DNA from: Vitis vinifera | Taxonomy: Eukaryota; Streptophyta; Magnoliopsida; Vitales; Vitaceae | Assembly: GCF_030704535.1 (NCBI RefSeq) | Contig: NC_081820.1 | Location: 24,608,001-24,672,000, forward strand | Length of the DNA stretch: 64,000 nucleotides | Direction: 5' to 3' | Shown here: positions 31,915 through 45,261 of the stretch, one piece after another | Position numbering within the stretch: the stretch's first letter is position 1 | How the letters are laid out: every line of letters starts with the position of its first letter | Notes under the pieces: generated by a model | The model's input: only the letters and a program-made list of their open reading frames with translations | Databases searched by the model: none | What the model was told of the DNA's origin: nothing | Made by a program: the position numbers and the translations under genes

Positions 31915-33020
31915 ATTGTTCACTATTTTTTTAAATCACAAATTTTCATAAAAAATTGTTTTTTCCATAAATTCTTTTACCAACACATCCAAATTTGCCA
32001 ATTATACCTGCATACTAAAAATTAATATGATAAAAAAAACTTATATATTTTTTAATTATTTAATATTGAATGATTAAAATAATAAGTAAAATAAATTCAA
32101 AATAACACATACAAACAATTTATTAACTTTAAATCTATTTTTTTATTTTCTTTTATTTTTCTTGCTTTTGCTTTTCCTCTCTATTTTTTTTCCTTTATAT
32201 TTTTCCTCAAATTTTTTATACAAAACAAAAATGACTTTAAAAATAAGTTATTCTTTACTTTTTATTTCTTTACACTTTTCCTTCATGTTTCTTTCTCTCA
32301 TATTTTTCTTCAAATTTTCTATAATGAAACATAACCTAAACGTTTCAAAAAACTTTACAGAATAAAATTTTAAAATTATAATTTCAAAAAAAAAACATTT
32401 TTGTTGTTGAAGGGGTTTCCCCAATATATTCAAAGTAACGAAAAAATATCACTAAAAATCAAAACACAATAAAAAAACAATTAAGAGGTAGTAATAATGT
32501 CCAAATTTAATTAAGATTCAAAATTAAAATTATTTTAGTAATTTTTTTTTTCACTGGCTTTTAACCACATCCGTTCCTTTCGTACATAAGATAAGGCTTT
32601 GATTTGACCATTGATGCATACCCACCATTGTTACATAGTACAATTATATTACTTTATATGCTAAATAATTTTAAAAAATATATTTTTCTTTTACCACATT
32701 AAAACCAATTTTACTCGGTAAAAATGGTGTTTAAAGGTTCAACTCATTTTTAAAGGGCATTTGGATAAATACATAAATCGTAATTTCTAATCCATATAGT
32801 TAATGATTTGTCTGGTAACTGTTTTTGAGAATAAAATTTTTTTTACTGTTCATAAAAAAAAGGTATTTTCAAAAAATATTTTCTAATTATTTTCACTTAT
32901 TTTATGAGAGTTATTTTAAAAAATAATTATATAGACATATAAAATAATTAAAAATAAAACATTAGGTATAAAATTTATTTTTACAATATATTTAAAAATA
33001 TTAAAAATATTTTAGGTTTC

Positions 33021-33242
33021 TTGTTGGGACGTCATTTGTTTTATCCGGGTAGGGCCGCGGAGTCTTTTTGGCTCTGGCCAGTCGTACCACCGGGATTGGA
33101 CCGGAATGGGCCAGGACCATCCCAGGATTCGAACTCGGGACCTTAACCTAGACAGTTGCCCTTCTGGTACCATCTGGGCTACTAGCTAGAGCCAAAAATA
33201 TTCCGCGACCCTGCCCGGATAAAATAAATGACGTCCCAACAA
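33021..33242. mobile_element. 222-bp element with 58-bp terminal inverted repeats and a tRNA-like core
   Basis: The left end, starting TTGTTGGGACGTCATTT, and the right end read inward agree at about 52 of 58 positions. The body is much richer in GC than the surroundings. On the minus strand the middle holds TAGCCCAGATGGTA and GAGTTCGAATCC, which look like A and B boxes of a tRNA-derived SINE. TTC stands on both sides as a possible 3-bp target duplication. The ends can also be read as TGTTGGGA to TCCCAACA, like a short LTR, with flanks TTTCT and ATTCT. It interrupts a family C MITE (about 32805-33290). Confidence 0.65.
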
Positions 33243-36028
33243 TTCTCAAATTTATTTAAAATATTTAAAGCAGGGATTCAAACCTAAATTTAATCTAATA
33301 GTAATTATTTTTACTTCTATCTTTTGTATCATTCGATAACTCCGAATAATATTATTATTATCCAAATCACCTTGATTATTCCACTTTATACTATTCCTCT
33401 TGGCCACAACAATGGGCTCACAAAATTTCTCTTTTGGGGACATGTTGTGCCTGAAATGTGGTTAGTTTCTCACCTTTGGTAGTGCATTTTTTCTAAAGCA
33501 AGTCTTCAAATTGGATAAAGTAGAGGCATAGTGGAATCCACAATTGATGGATGAGAACATCATGGGTACTATTTTGTTTGGTGTACCTCTATCTATCCCT
33601 TAGGTCATGAAAATGACAGCAACAGGGTAAATTTTTAGTGTTGTTTTTAACACACCATCTAGCATGAGGTCAGAATCCATTGTGTACCTTTCCTTTATAA
33701 GACTTTAGCTTTTTCTTGAATGATTTTGGTCATTGCCTTGTAATCATTGCTGTAAAATTGACCGCTTTGTACTTATCTTCCTATTTATAGGTAATTTAAA
33801 AAAATATAAAATAATATATAATATAACTTTATAATTTATTAAAAAAAATTTTAAAAATAAATTTATCATCAATTTTTATTATTTTTTATAAAATTAAAAT
33901 TATGTTTCATAACTATTTTCGAGAATAATTTTCTATTCTCAATAAAAAAAAACACGTATTATATTTTTTATTTTTAAAAATATTTAATAAAATATTTTCA
34001 GATAATATCTTTTAATTATTTTAATTTTTTTAGAATCATTTTAAAAAACAATTATATAAGTCTATAAAATAATTAAAAATAAAATATTTGATATAAAAAT
34101 CATTTTTACAATATGTTAAAAATAAATTAAAAACATTTTAGGTTTAAATAGACTTTTACTCTATAAAATATCTAAGAAATAATATTATCAAAAACTATTT
34201 TTCATAATTAATTGTTTTAAAAAACAATTACTAACAGAATCTAAATACCTTATATTTTAGTTATTTTTTAAGAACAATTTAAATTTTTTCTTAATTATTT
34301 TGAGGAATAGTATTTTGGTCGGAACTAAAATATAAAAACCAATTTTCCTTATTTGCACAGTCAAACTACAATACATTTATATATAATAGAAAACTTTTTA
34401 AAGTATTTTTCATAATTTTAATTGTTTTGAGAAACAATATTTCGTTTGAATACTAAAATATAAAAAACCGTTTTTTTACTTAGTAAGCATTTTTATATTT
34501 TTTTTATTATTACTTAAAACATTCAATAAAGAAATAACTAAAATATCAAAAATTATTTAAAAAAATAACTCGTTTTCAGAAAAAAATTATAAAAAAACTA
34601 TTTTTGTCAAATTTTTATTAAACGTGTTTTTTGAATTAAAAAACTGTTTTTGATTTTAAAGAATAAAAAATCAATTTCAAGAATAGTTTTTGAACGAGGG
34701 TCATAGCCTTTAGGTTTTAGTTCTCTCCATGGACCATTTTTTAACGTGTCCTAAATCAATCTTCACATCATTTTCCTTAGCATTTCTCCCAAAAATTATA
34801 GACCTTCACTAAAGACAACCCTTGTCACGTGTTGCTTTTAGAAGAAGCTTTCACTTTTTGGCTAGACTTTTCCTTCTTTTTTTTTTCTTTTTTTTTTTTA
34901 ACTTTTTCTTTTTACTTTTTTTTTTTTTTTTTGGGTGGTTGTGACTTGTGGGTAAGTGGAGGAAGGTCCCCTTTTTAAGTCCTTTGATTCAAGGCCTATG
35001 GGTTACAAAATGGGAAAAAAAAAAGGGGTTGAATGGTCCTTTTCAAAAGTTCCATGGAGTGGAGATTGGAACACATTTCTCCTAGTTGGAAAATGACTTG
35101 GGGGTCCATTTTTTGGGGTAGCTACCAAACCAAAGAGAATCTAAAAGACCTCCAACTCATCTCTATAGAAAACGACAGCATGCAAGATGACAAGAAACAT
35201 ATGTAACTTCTTTGTTAAAGTGTCACACGCTCCTGCTATTATCATGCAAAATTAAAATCCTATTCAGTACTATACTTCTTCCTACTCAAGATAATGACAG
35301 TATACAATAATATATACGTTATAAAGTGATGTCATGTATATATTTTTAGGTCATGTGAATTTATATTTTATTTAACGACTTAAATTTTATTATACGTATG
35401 TAACGGTAAAGATGAAGACCCCGATAGGTACCTCCTTTAATAAGGAGGTAATAAGTATGTTGTTTCTACGGTAGAAATTACTTATTTATATTTGTCATTT
35501 GAGTCTTTTATGATATTTGACCATTATCGTTCAAGTGAATTATCCTCGAGCTTAAGTGCAACACTATCATCGCCCCAACCATCCCTCCTCCAATATGGCT
35601 CTATCGTGTAATGAACTTGTAATCTTAAATTTGATATTAATTATTAAATCGAATTTTAATCATCTCATCCGAAAATCAATTGATGTCTAGTGAAAATATG
35701 TTAAATTTTATGACATTTGATTATCATCATTTAGATAATCTATTATCAAACTTAAAAGTAACATTATATTACCTTAACATTATTTACTAAAAAGAGTTTA
35801 AATTTTATATTACTAAATGTAAAATTTCCTTAAAATTTCCACCCAATGTTCATACTTAGCAACTTGAGGCAAAAGGAGTTTTCATTTTATACCTAATAGT
35901 TATGAGTAAAAGAATATAATTTAATGATTTTTGACTTATTTTATAATATTTCAATAGATTTTTCCAAAGTCATTAAATTTTATCAAACATCAAACTACAA
36001 ATAATCCTAAAATATTATGGGCAACTAA

Positions 36029-36420
36029 AGACTTGTTTGATAACTATTTTTAAGAACAGTTTTCTATTTTCTAAATTAAAAAAAAAGCTAGAAAACATAT
36101 TTGACAATTAAAAAACTATTTTATGTTATCAAAAAAGAAAAAAAAATGTGTTTTCAAAATACATCTTTTAATTGATTTTAGTTATTTTTAGATTTTTTTA
36201 GAGTTGTTTAAAAAATAATTATACAAACATGTATAATCATTAAAAATAAAGCTCTAAACATAAAAATTATTTTTAAAATATAGTTAAAAATAAGTTTAAA
36301 ACATTTTAAGTTCCCAAACAGATTTTTATTCTACAAAATATTAAAGAACAATTTTAAAAAATTGTCATTAAAAATTATTTTTCAAAATCGTTTTAAAAAA
36401 TAACTACAAAACAAGGTCTA
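36029..36420. mobile_element. MITE, family C, complete copy
   Basis: The left AGACTTGTTTGATAACTATT and the right end read inward, AGACCTTGTTTTGTAGTTAT, are inverted repeats. Related worn copies, judged by shared inner phrases such as AAAAATAATTATA followed by ATTAAAAATAAA, occur at about 30830-31195, 32805-33290, 33890-34250, 49230-49560 and 54110-54440. Confidence 0.6.
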
Positions 36421-37177
36421 AGAGTGCGTTTGAAGTGTTTTTACTTGAAATATTTTTAGTCAAAGTGTTTTTACCTATCAAGTGTTTCTCCAAAAAACAC
36501 TATAAGTTATTTTTTAATACTATAAATAATTTTTTAAAATTTTATAAGCGTTTCCTAAATTTTACTTCAAAAACATTTTTTTAAGTTAAAAATGTTTCAT
36601 AAAATTACTGTAAAACAGAGTCTAATATATTTTTTGGTATAGAAATTTCAAATCCTCTCGTGCAGTATGTTAGAAAAATACTATAAAGGAATTGATATTA
36701 TTTAAACATCAAACTATTCCTTTTTTTTTTAATAAAAAATAAAATAGTAACACGATCACTCTAAAAAATGGGCACATCCTAAGCCATAAATATAATAGAA
36801 TAAAGAAACGTGTCACACATAAACTCCTATGGTAGCAAAAGCTAGAGGGACATAACTTTTTCTCTTTTTTTAACTTTAGATATGTGCCTGTTAATTGTTA
36901 TTGAGATATGATCTCTCTTTCTTTTAAGTACATACAAACCCATCTTGTGGTGTGACACATCTAGATGCTAGATTACTATGTGGGAGACAAAGATAGTGAT
37001 ATCCATATTATTTATGAACCAAAATTTAAAAAATAAAATAAAATTAAAAAGAGTAATGTTTGTGATAATAGGGAATAATAAAGGCTAGTAGCACTAGTAA
37101 TGAAATAATAAGGCTTTTAGTGCTAGGTCTTAATGTGGAAAAATCTATGATTATGTAAATTAATATGTAATATTTCA

Positions 37178-37202
37178 TTATTATTATTATTATTATTATT
37201 AT
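37178..37202. repeat. (TTA)8 microsatellite
   Basis: About eight uninterrupted TTA units. Confidence 0.85.
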
Positions 37203-37739
37203 TTAGGTCATGCGGTCTTGAAAATTTTGATGAGAAAAAAAATAAATAAATAAGAAAGGAAATTAGAAAAAAAATTATCAAAAGTTTAATTTTAAATATA
37301 GAAATTAGAAAACAAAAAATATAACTCAATATTTGAATTACATACGTGTATAATTAGAGTTAATTTGATTCAGACCCTATGACATTTAGTATAAATGCAC
37401 TATGTCTTGAGTTTTATCGGTAAACACCCTTATAATTTTTTTAAAAAATTGTTAAATATATCTACCTCAGATCTTTCTAAATAGAATAAATATATGGGGT
37501 GCTAACTAATAAAATTTAAAACCGAGAATAATTGGATATATTTATGTTAAACCTTGAAGTCCGAATCAAATGAACTCTATATGATTATTTTTCTAGTAAT
37601 TTCATTGTTTTTCAAACCCTAAAATTGTTAGAACAAGGAGAAAACACAACAATGGGGTGTGAGAAACATGAGATCAATATAACAATGTGTGGACTTTGCA
37701 TTTCGGCTCATGTGTTTGCAATTGATAGCGAACTTGTTT

Positions 37740-38050
37740 TTTTTATTTGAAAATGATTTATTAATTAAGAAAATGACTTGGAATCACCACTTATTTTTGT
37801 TTTATCTTTAAAGGATAAATAAAATAAGAAATAAAATCCTAAGTGTAACTCCTTATTTGGAAAATGTAGTATGTGAAAAATCAAATTGGGACTCGGGGGT
37901 CAGGTTACTTATCGGGAAGGTACGATAAAGACTGTAGTACCCCTCTAAGTCTCTAAAAACGAGTTTTTACTAATAAAATGAAGCAATCAGGACAATCGAT
38001 AAGGGAATCAATGGATACTCAGAACGATCATGCACACAATGCAAAAGGTA
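37740..38050. mobile_element. Gypsy-type retrotransposon scrap (tentative)
   Basis: Contains GTTACTTATCGGGAAGG, then GTAGTACCCCTCTAAG and AAAACGAGTTTTTACTAATA, wording I associate with noncoding parts of Gypsy-type elements in plants. No coding part or LTR pair is left. The assignment is from memory. Confidence 0.3.
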
Positions 38051-38439
38051 AACATGGGTCCATTATGTTCTTTTAATTTTCATATTCTCAATTGATTGTG
38101 CCTTGGTGCAAATATTTAATATTATATTTTTGTGTCACACATTATTCCATTATTTTATATACATGTATTTCACATTCCAAATCAATTATTAGACTTTATG
38201 TTTAATTTTATTCTCAATTTTTTTTTTTGGATACCAACCACTCTTTTGACTCCAAGAGAATAAATATATTCATTCAAATCTAAAAAAGAGTGGTCATTTA
38301 CAAAAAAAATGATCTAAGACCAAACCTTGGCCATTATTTGTCACTATTTTTTTTCAATTATTTAAAATTTTAAAAATAGTTTCAAAGTAAATTTAAACTA
38401 TTAAACATATATCAAATTAATATGAATGACTCCTAAGCT

Positions 38440-39060
38440 GAGGTGTAATTTGGGCGGGTTGGCCTGATCTAACTTAAACTTAACCAGATATTGGATGAAT
38501 TTGGACAATCATTTTCAATACTTGAGTTGAGCTTGTATTAGTTTTTTCAATCTAAACTCAATTTAGGTTGAACTCAAGGCAAAGTTCGAACAACTTAAGC
38601 TTGACTCGAATCTAATTTAATGTTTTTATAATATTTATAATAAATATTATCTTATATAATAATATTTGTTTTCTTTTTATATTTTTAAAGAAAAATGTCA
38701 AATTATATTATATCATATATCTTTTATTTTTGAAAAAATATATAAATTTATATTTATTTTTGTTGTTATTATCTTTATTATTTAAATTTTCATATATATA
38801 CATAGATCCTTTTTTTTTTAAAAAAAAAGAACATTATAAATAAATTTTGAATTATGTAACTTATTTAACTTCATCGGAGTCTAACTTGAACAACTTGACT
38901 ATAACTTAAATAAATCAAATTTAACTTGAGTTTAGATAAATAAGATTGGATTAGGTTTTGGTTGAAAATCTCTTCTTAGAAGTTAGGTTGGGTTGAACTT
39001 GAATCGAGAATTATTATTTTTTATTTTATTTTATAATTGGGTTGTATTTGAATTAGTTAT
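38440..39060. repeat. Dispersed repeat with AACTTGA/GGGTTG motifs, copy 1
   Basis: Starts with GGGCGGGTTGGCC and ends near GGTTGGGTTGAACTTG, with an AT-rich middle holding ATAATATTTATAATAAATAT. It appears again, apparently in opposite orientation, at 41095-41600. The nature of the element is unknown. Confidence 0.4.
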
Positions 39061-39616
39061 AAAAAAAATTATATGCACAAGCATTTTGGTAGAAGAAAAA
39101 GAATAGTAACCCTAAACCACACTCAATGCCAGAGATTCCATTCCCATTCTTTTTCCCATGAGATTTCCATCATAAACAAAAAGGTTGAAATCAATGTGAT
39201 TGGACAATTTCTTTATGCCATGTGGGACAATTGAGATATGCCATGTGGTTTTTACAATAAAATATTCATTTTTTTAATGGACAAAATATATATATATATA
39301 TAAATAAAAAGACTGTTATTCCCCAAGCTCAAAAAGCCAGCTCCTTCTCTTTAGAGGGTGAAAAAGAAAATTCCAAAGTCTATGTAGAGTGGTTGGTGAA
39401 GGGCTTAAGATTCTAGAATAAACTATTTATTAATATTATCTTATAACAAATGTGGAATTCCTTTATCATAAGGGTGGAGAATAACTAATATAATATATTA
39501 TATGAAGTTGGTGACACTATTAATTAGAAAACTAATGATTGATTTGTGTAATTCATTAGATTTTTATATTGGTCCACTATGACCTTGGAGATTTCTTTTA
39601 TATAGTATTAACTTCT

Positions 39617-39841
39617 AAGGTTGTGTTTGTTTTTTGGCTTAATAGAAAAAACCAAATATTTTAACTTTTTCTATCAGCTAAAAGTAACTCATTGATATTA
39701 ACCAATATCATTAAATTAAACTTATTAATAATAAGTTCACTTTAATTATGTTGGTTAGTATCAATAAGGTACTTTTAGCTGAATAGAAAAAACCAAAATA
39801 TTTGGTTTTTTCCATTTAGCCAAAAAATAAATGCCACTTAA
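39617..39841. mobile_element. Foldback MITE, family B, copy 2
   Basis: Ends GTTGTGTTTGTTTTTTGGCT and, read inward from the right, AGTGGCATTTATTTTTTGGCT (minus its first base) form an inverted pair. Inside, TAGAAAAAACCAAATATTTT and CTAAAAGTA reappear inverted, so the whole element can fold. The sister copy is at 10963-11184. Confidence 0.65.
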
Positions 39842-41094
39842 GTCTATAAAATTAGAAGTAGATAGCTTATTCAATTTTAATGACTATATTTATAGAACTA
39901 GATAGAAATTTTTTAATTTTATAAGAATATCTTAAAAATGATTATTAAATCGATTATTTTAGAATGAGTGTTATTTCAAAATTAGATCGGTGTCGAATAT
40001 AGCTTTGGGTACCTAAGTGCGTTGACCTAATCCAACCTGATATTTTAAAGTTAGAGAGAATAATTTTTGGAAGGTTTTTTTAATTACCTATCAATTTCTA
40101 TTGGAATATATAAAAATAAAAAATAAAAAAATGAAATTTTGTTCATTTTTGAAAAAATAATAATAGAGGGTTTTTATTTAGGTTCTTATGAAATTTTTGT
40201 ATGATTCTTGTATTTGTAATTCTATTCACAACTTGGGGTAGAAAATATACCATTGAAATAATCAAATTACGATTATTGGGCATCTCTAAAGCCATTCAAA
40301 AATTTTTTATTAAAAATTAAAAACAACCCATTGTGCTTTCTTAAAAAGAAAAAAAAAAAGGAAAAAAAATCTAAATAAAATATGTGAAATCATAGTTGCA
40401 ATAAAAATAAAAATAAAAAACTAAATATTGATAAGAATCATAATTAGAAATTATTTGATCATTTTTTTTTTCATATAAGAAAGGGATTTTTTTGAAAGTA
40501 ATTTATAATTGGAGATCAAATTAATTAAGAATGAAAGATTCAATGTATTGAGATTTAGAATATTGACCTATTCATGACATGACCCAAATAAGAATTTGTC
40601 TACAAGCATCTATGCAATTCTATCTATCGTTTTTATAAAACTTTTTTCTTGAATCATTGAAATGTCATTATTAATACAACACCGACATTATTTGATACGT
40701 GATTCCAAGAATAAACTCTTTAGATTATATTAATTCATATGTTATTATTAAGTACCTAATACAATTATTAAATAAATCATTATTTAAACTAGAGGTATAG
40801 AAAAATCGACTTGCATAATTCATAAAACTAATTATTATTTATATCATTAGATTATGTTAATATAATTTAGAATGGATTATACGGAGATAATTTGAAAAAA
40901 AAAAATCATAAAATTACTTATTATAATAATGTTATTTAAACTTTTTATGCCATAATTAGAAATGATAAGCTTTTTAGTTTTGGCCAAAATTAATAAAAAA
41001 ATAAAAAAGGAAAGAAATTATTTTATTTTTTATTTAATTTTTATCACGTAACTCAATTGTCGAAGCAAGGTAAGAGTAAAAGCCTAAGTATAGG

Positions 41095-41600
41095 GCACTA
41101 ACTTGAACAGGTTGGTGATTAACTTAAATCTGATTCGAATAAAAAAAACAATCAATTCAAGTTCAATTCAACCCCAACCCAAACCCAATTTAATCTCATT
41201 TTTCTAAATTAAAGTTGAATTAAGTTGATGGTGTTAAATTCGAATTGATGGAATTAAATTAGAGTTGATTAGATTAAACTCAAATTGACCGAATTAATTA
41301 GACTATATGATTCAAAATCCATCCATATTGATTTTTTTTTTTAAAAAATAAAAATATATATGATATAATTATAATCTAACATTTTTATTTAAAATTTTAA
41401 AAAATAAATATTATTATATAAGATATAAACATTATAAATATTATAAAAATATTAAATCAAATTTAAATCCAACTCATATTATTTACTTAAACCTAACCCA
41501 AACCCAACCAAATTGAGCATACGTTCTAAAAAGACTTAACTAAGAGTATTAACATATTTACTCAAACTCATCCAAACGTCAGGTTGAATTCAAATTGTAT
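41095..41600. repeat. Dispersed repeat with AACTTGA/GGGTTG motifs, copy 2
   Basis: Holds ACTTGAACAGGTTGG at one side and CCTAACCCAAACCCAACC at the other, with a similar AT-rich middle to 38440-39060. It lies about 400 bp past the 3' end of the phosphatase gene. The TA repeat at 41788-41804 is separate. Confidence 0.4.
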
Positions 41601-41996
41601 CGAATCAATGGGTCCAAGAAGCACCAAAAATTTCATATTTTTCACTACAACCATTCCAATTCAAGCTCCAACACAATTGAAGATTGCTTTCCCTGGAACG
41701 AAGGCAATATAATTCAGAAAAGCAATTCAAAGAAAAGGCAATATAATTCGGAAAAACAATTCAAAGAACAAGAAAATTTTCTTTCATATATATATATATA
41801 TATAAGCAAAGGCAGCGAAGGCAATTCGGTTGATATAATTAAAACCCTAATCAATTGAATCGTTGGTTAGTCTCCCACTTCCAAACTGTACATTTCATCT
41901 CTCAGAACTACCAACTTCAAGTAAGCCGATAATCCGATGGCAAAATCCACGATTAACCCATGATTAGAGCGATGTTTTGAAGCTAAAAAACTTGGG

Positions 41997-44353
41997 CTAT
42001 TCACAGAAATTTCCAGTTTTGGGTTTCTTCAGCTCAACTACTATGGCACTTATGTTATCTCTACTACCTCGTCCCATTGCCATCTCTACCAGCAGAGTTG
42101 CTGCCTCTGCAACTCGACTTTTTGCTTCAATTGCATGTGATGATCTTCCATTTTCAATCTTCCGAATTCGCCCCGCTTGGCCGTCCAGACATCTCCTCAC
42201 AACTTGACATGCAACCTCATTCGATATCACGTCCCACAGGCCATCGCTTGCTAGAATTAGGAACTCGTCGGCGTCGGTTCGCTCACTCACTGTGACTTCC
42301 GGTTCTGATATCACAAATGGCTTGAGGTGCTGGTCGCCTGTGTTCAAGTCCCAAATTTTTGTAAGAAAATAAATTTTCCAATTAAGGGGAAAACTTCTTA
42401 CAACATGTATGAATGACAGCAGAAGGTGATAAAAGAACTAATCTAAGCATGCAGATCCACGTTTGTTTCTGTAGAACTTTTTTCTTGATCAACTTTTTGG
42501 GAACAAAGATAAAGTTCATCAAACTTATCTTTTAAGACGATTATAAGCCGAAAACACGAATGAGAGATTTGTAGGTAATCGTTTATGAGATGATCAATTA
42601 GTTTTAGGAGACCAATTCGATTCTCTTGTACAAAATGTGAGATAATTTGTACATGTTTGTGACTTTGGAATAGAGAATGAAAAAGAGAAATCAATTTCAT
42701 TCCCATTCATTAATGTGTTTTGAATTGTTTATTAGGCTCAGAATAGGAATAAAAATTCATTGTTATAAAAACCAAATCCCGACCCTATTAGGATTTTAAT
42801 TCCTCTTTTCTACTAAGGATTATAATTCACCCCATTCTCATTCTATTTCCATTTATGTTCTTACATAACAAAGCCCCAAGTATGTTTCGGGGAATCGATT
42901 CCATTCCCATTCATTAATGTCTTTGAATTGTTTTTCCAAAATGTCATTTTCGAACTAAATGTCAATATCACTATCATTTTAATTCACCTCCATTCTCATT
43001 CTATTTCCATTCATATTCCCATGAACCAAACACATCCAATACATTTGCGCTTAGGACAAAGCTTTAATTGACTATTATATATCGATCTAATTAATTAATT
43101 AGGATCCCAATTACTAACAATTAAGCACTAACATTATAGATATCAAATTGAAACTCCATAAAAGACTAGCATATAAGTAATGTAGTGGATTGATTTGTAA
43201 TTACCTATAGATCTCGAAGTGGCAAGTACTCCCAAGACTCGGTATCCGTCCCAATTTATGACTCTTCCTCCCGCAGCTTCTACCCTATCCAGTTCATCTG
43301 GTCTGTTTGGCTGTCCACAAAAGACAGGTTTTTACTTCTACAAATCTACTGAAACCCAAATGTTATGGTTTTTCTATGAAAATTTGTCCTTTAAATGAAA
43401 GATTCTATATTGCAAATTCTTTAATTAATTTCTTGGATAAAGAAATGGGTTGATTTGTTGTGCGTTTAGAATATACTATTCATCACTGTTCCTTTTTTTT
43501 TTTTTTTAAACTTTTTTTTCGTGGGAACCAAACAGAAAGAAGGATATTCTTTCTTTTTGTAGAGGGCTTTATTTCCAAATGTCCAAACAGGGCTAAAACC
43601 ATAGGAGAATACTGATAAGTATAAGAGGTTTACCTTATGATCGTTTGACAAAGGCACGGCGACACCATCTCTGCATATCACAGCTCTGGAGTCGCCGCAG
43701 TTGGCCACCACTACCACCTCCCCGCCCACCACCGCCACCACCGCCGTCGATCCCACCGTGTTCACTGCCCCGTTCTCCTTCCGGCACCACCCTCCACTCA
43801 CCACCTCGTCATCCACTTTCCCAAAACATCTCTTCATCGCTCTCTCCCACCCACCGCCACCACCGCAATTCTCCTTCTCTATCTCCTCCGCTAGCACCCT
43901 GTGCAGCCTCTCTCTGCACACTTCCGCCACCCTAACCCCGCCGTGCCCGTCGTACACCCCAAAAAAGTCGTACCTCTCTCCGCCCCCGCTCCAAAACCCC
44001 AGTTCCACCCTCACCGCATCCTCCATTTCCCTCCTCCTCCCAATCACCGACACCGTCCCGTACGACGGAGGCTGAAAACTTCGTGCAACTTCCGTCTTCT
44101 TAGCCGGAATTGCGTCGTTCTCCGAGGACGACGGGGACGACGAGGAGAACGACAGCGATATCTCTGTCGAGCAGTCTTCCACATTGGATTTCTCTTCCTT
44201 CTCATCGACGCCGGTCCCGACCCCGACGTCGGTCTCAGATTGGCATTTCGGCTTCATTCGCCGGAACTCCAGCCTCCTCCGTCGAGCATTCCTGACTCGC
44301 TTTGCATTGAGTCGACTCAGTCTTCTATCATCCGACGTCGTTTTACTGACCAT
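41997..44353 (-). CDS. Protein phosphatase 2C, clade A (ABA signalling type)
   Basis: Mg/Mn-dependent Ser/Thr phosphatase of the group that keeps SnRK2 kinases off and is captured by ABA-bound PYR/PYL receptors. Coding exons 44353-43634, 43310-43205 and 42337-41997 give 1167 nt, 388 aa. The N-terminus has a basic stretch ([12 protein letters not shown], residues 21-32) and an acidic, Ser-rich linker. The catalytic core has [10 protein letters not shown] (105-114), [10 protein letters not shown] (130-139), [10 protein letters not shown] (216-225), [40 protein letters not shown] and [13 protein letters not shown]. Trp260 in INWDG matches the tryptophan that contacts receptor and hormone, typical of clade A. 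ATG 44353 is the first ATG in its frame. The usual name could be HAI- or PP2C24-like; I cannot decide which. Confidence 0.92.
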
Positions 44354-44519
44354 CTCCCTGCATGAAACAACCCCCAATACTCCAACCCCAAATACATAGC
44401 CTAAAAAAGAACAAATCTCAGCCGTCCATTCTCCAAACCCTCCGATGATAGCCACCTGGGCAGATATGCGGCGGTCTTCTAATGGAAACGGAACCACTCT
44501 CTTGGATTATTTACCATGA

Positions 44520-44711
44520 ACGTGGACGGCATGGATCAAAAGATGGAACACGTGGAGATCGGATCCTACGTATTGTGATTATCGTGGGGTCCACTTGGGA
44601 TCTGGAGAGTCGCTACGTGGCGAGTGGTGTTGTCACGTGTCTTTAACTTTTCTGATAAAGAAATTTTCAGCTGTCAGATTCGGGGGGGGAAGATTTGGTG
44701 GGACACGTGGC
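44520..44711 (-). promoter_or_regulatory. Cluster of five ABRE/G-box-like elements upstream of the phosphatase
   Basis: ACGTGG at 44520-44525, CACGTGG at 44549-44555, TACGTGGC at 44614-44621, CACGTGT at 44634-44640 and CACGTGGC at 44704-44711. All lie within 360 bp above the start codon. Such motifs bind ABF/AREB bZIP factors, and clade A PP2C genes are generally ABA-induced, so the cluster fits feedback control. Some sites may fall in the 5' UTR. Confidence 0.6.
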
Positions 44712-45261
44712 GAGACTGTGGGGGTCGCGTCTGGGGGCTGAATGTGGGCGCTTGGGATTTCGTGTTGGATGTTGGGGAATTGAAAATTTTTGTTGCGTGG
44801 TTTGTTTTGAATATTTTAATCATTTGAACTTAAAAATATCTGGAGTGGTGATTAGGCTACCTGCGTGGGACGTAACTACCTCACCGCTGCAATCTTATTG
44901 GATGGACATTTTTGGTCTTTAGTTTTTGTATTTAAAATTAGAATAGCCAGAGTTATTATTTTTTTCAAGTTTTTTTTTTTTTGAAAACCAGACATTAATA
45001 CTCACAATTCACATGTATAAATGGCGAAAACAAAATTGTTTCCAAAGAATTACTTCTATTTTTGGTATTTTTTAAAAATAAAAAATAAATGTTTTTTTTT
45101 TATTTTGTTTTTCATTTGTATTATTTATTAAACATGTTTTGTAGTTTTAAATTTGATATTTATTTTTAAAAAATAAAAATTTAAAATATATTGGTAATTA
45201 TACAATAAAAAAGTAAATGTTTTTGTGATTTTATCATGATTTTTTATTTATTATTTTCCAA

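Larger units (their letters stand above)
30600..41996. other. Repeat-rich, gene-free AT-rich region
   Basis: Over 11 kb without a credible gene on either strand. Contents that can be named are listed separately: a SINE, an inverted-repeat element, several MITEs, a Gypsy-like scrap and microsatellites. The stretches 34700-35330 and 39090-39600 look like single-copy noncoding sequence. A 22-base palindrome (TACCTCCTT and its complement) is at 35429-35450. Confidence 0.6.

Noticed and set aside
43645..44365. Pro/Ser-rich plus-strand open frames over the phosphatase gene
   Set aside because: They are antisense shadows of GC-rich phosphatase exon 1, whose minus frame has all PP2C motifs.
44354..44497. 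N-terminal extension of the phosphatase frame above 44353
   Set aside because: The frame is open but contains no ATG before 44353; it begins at a GTG.
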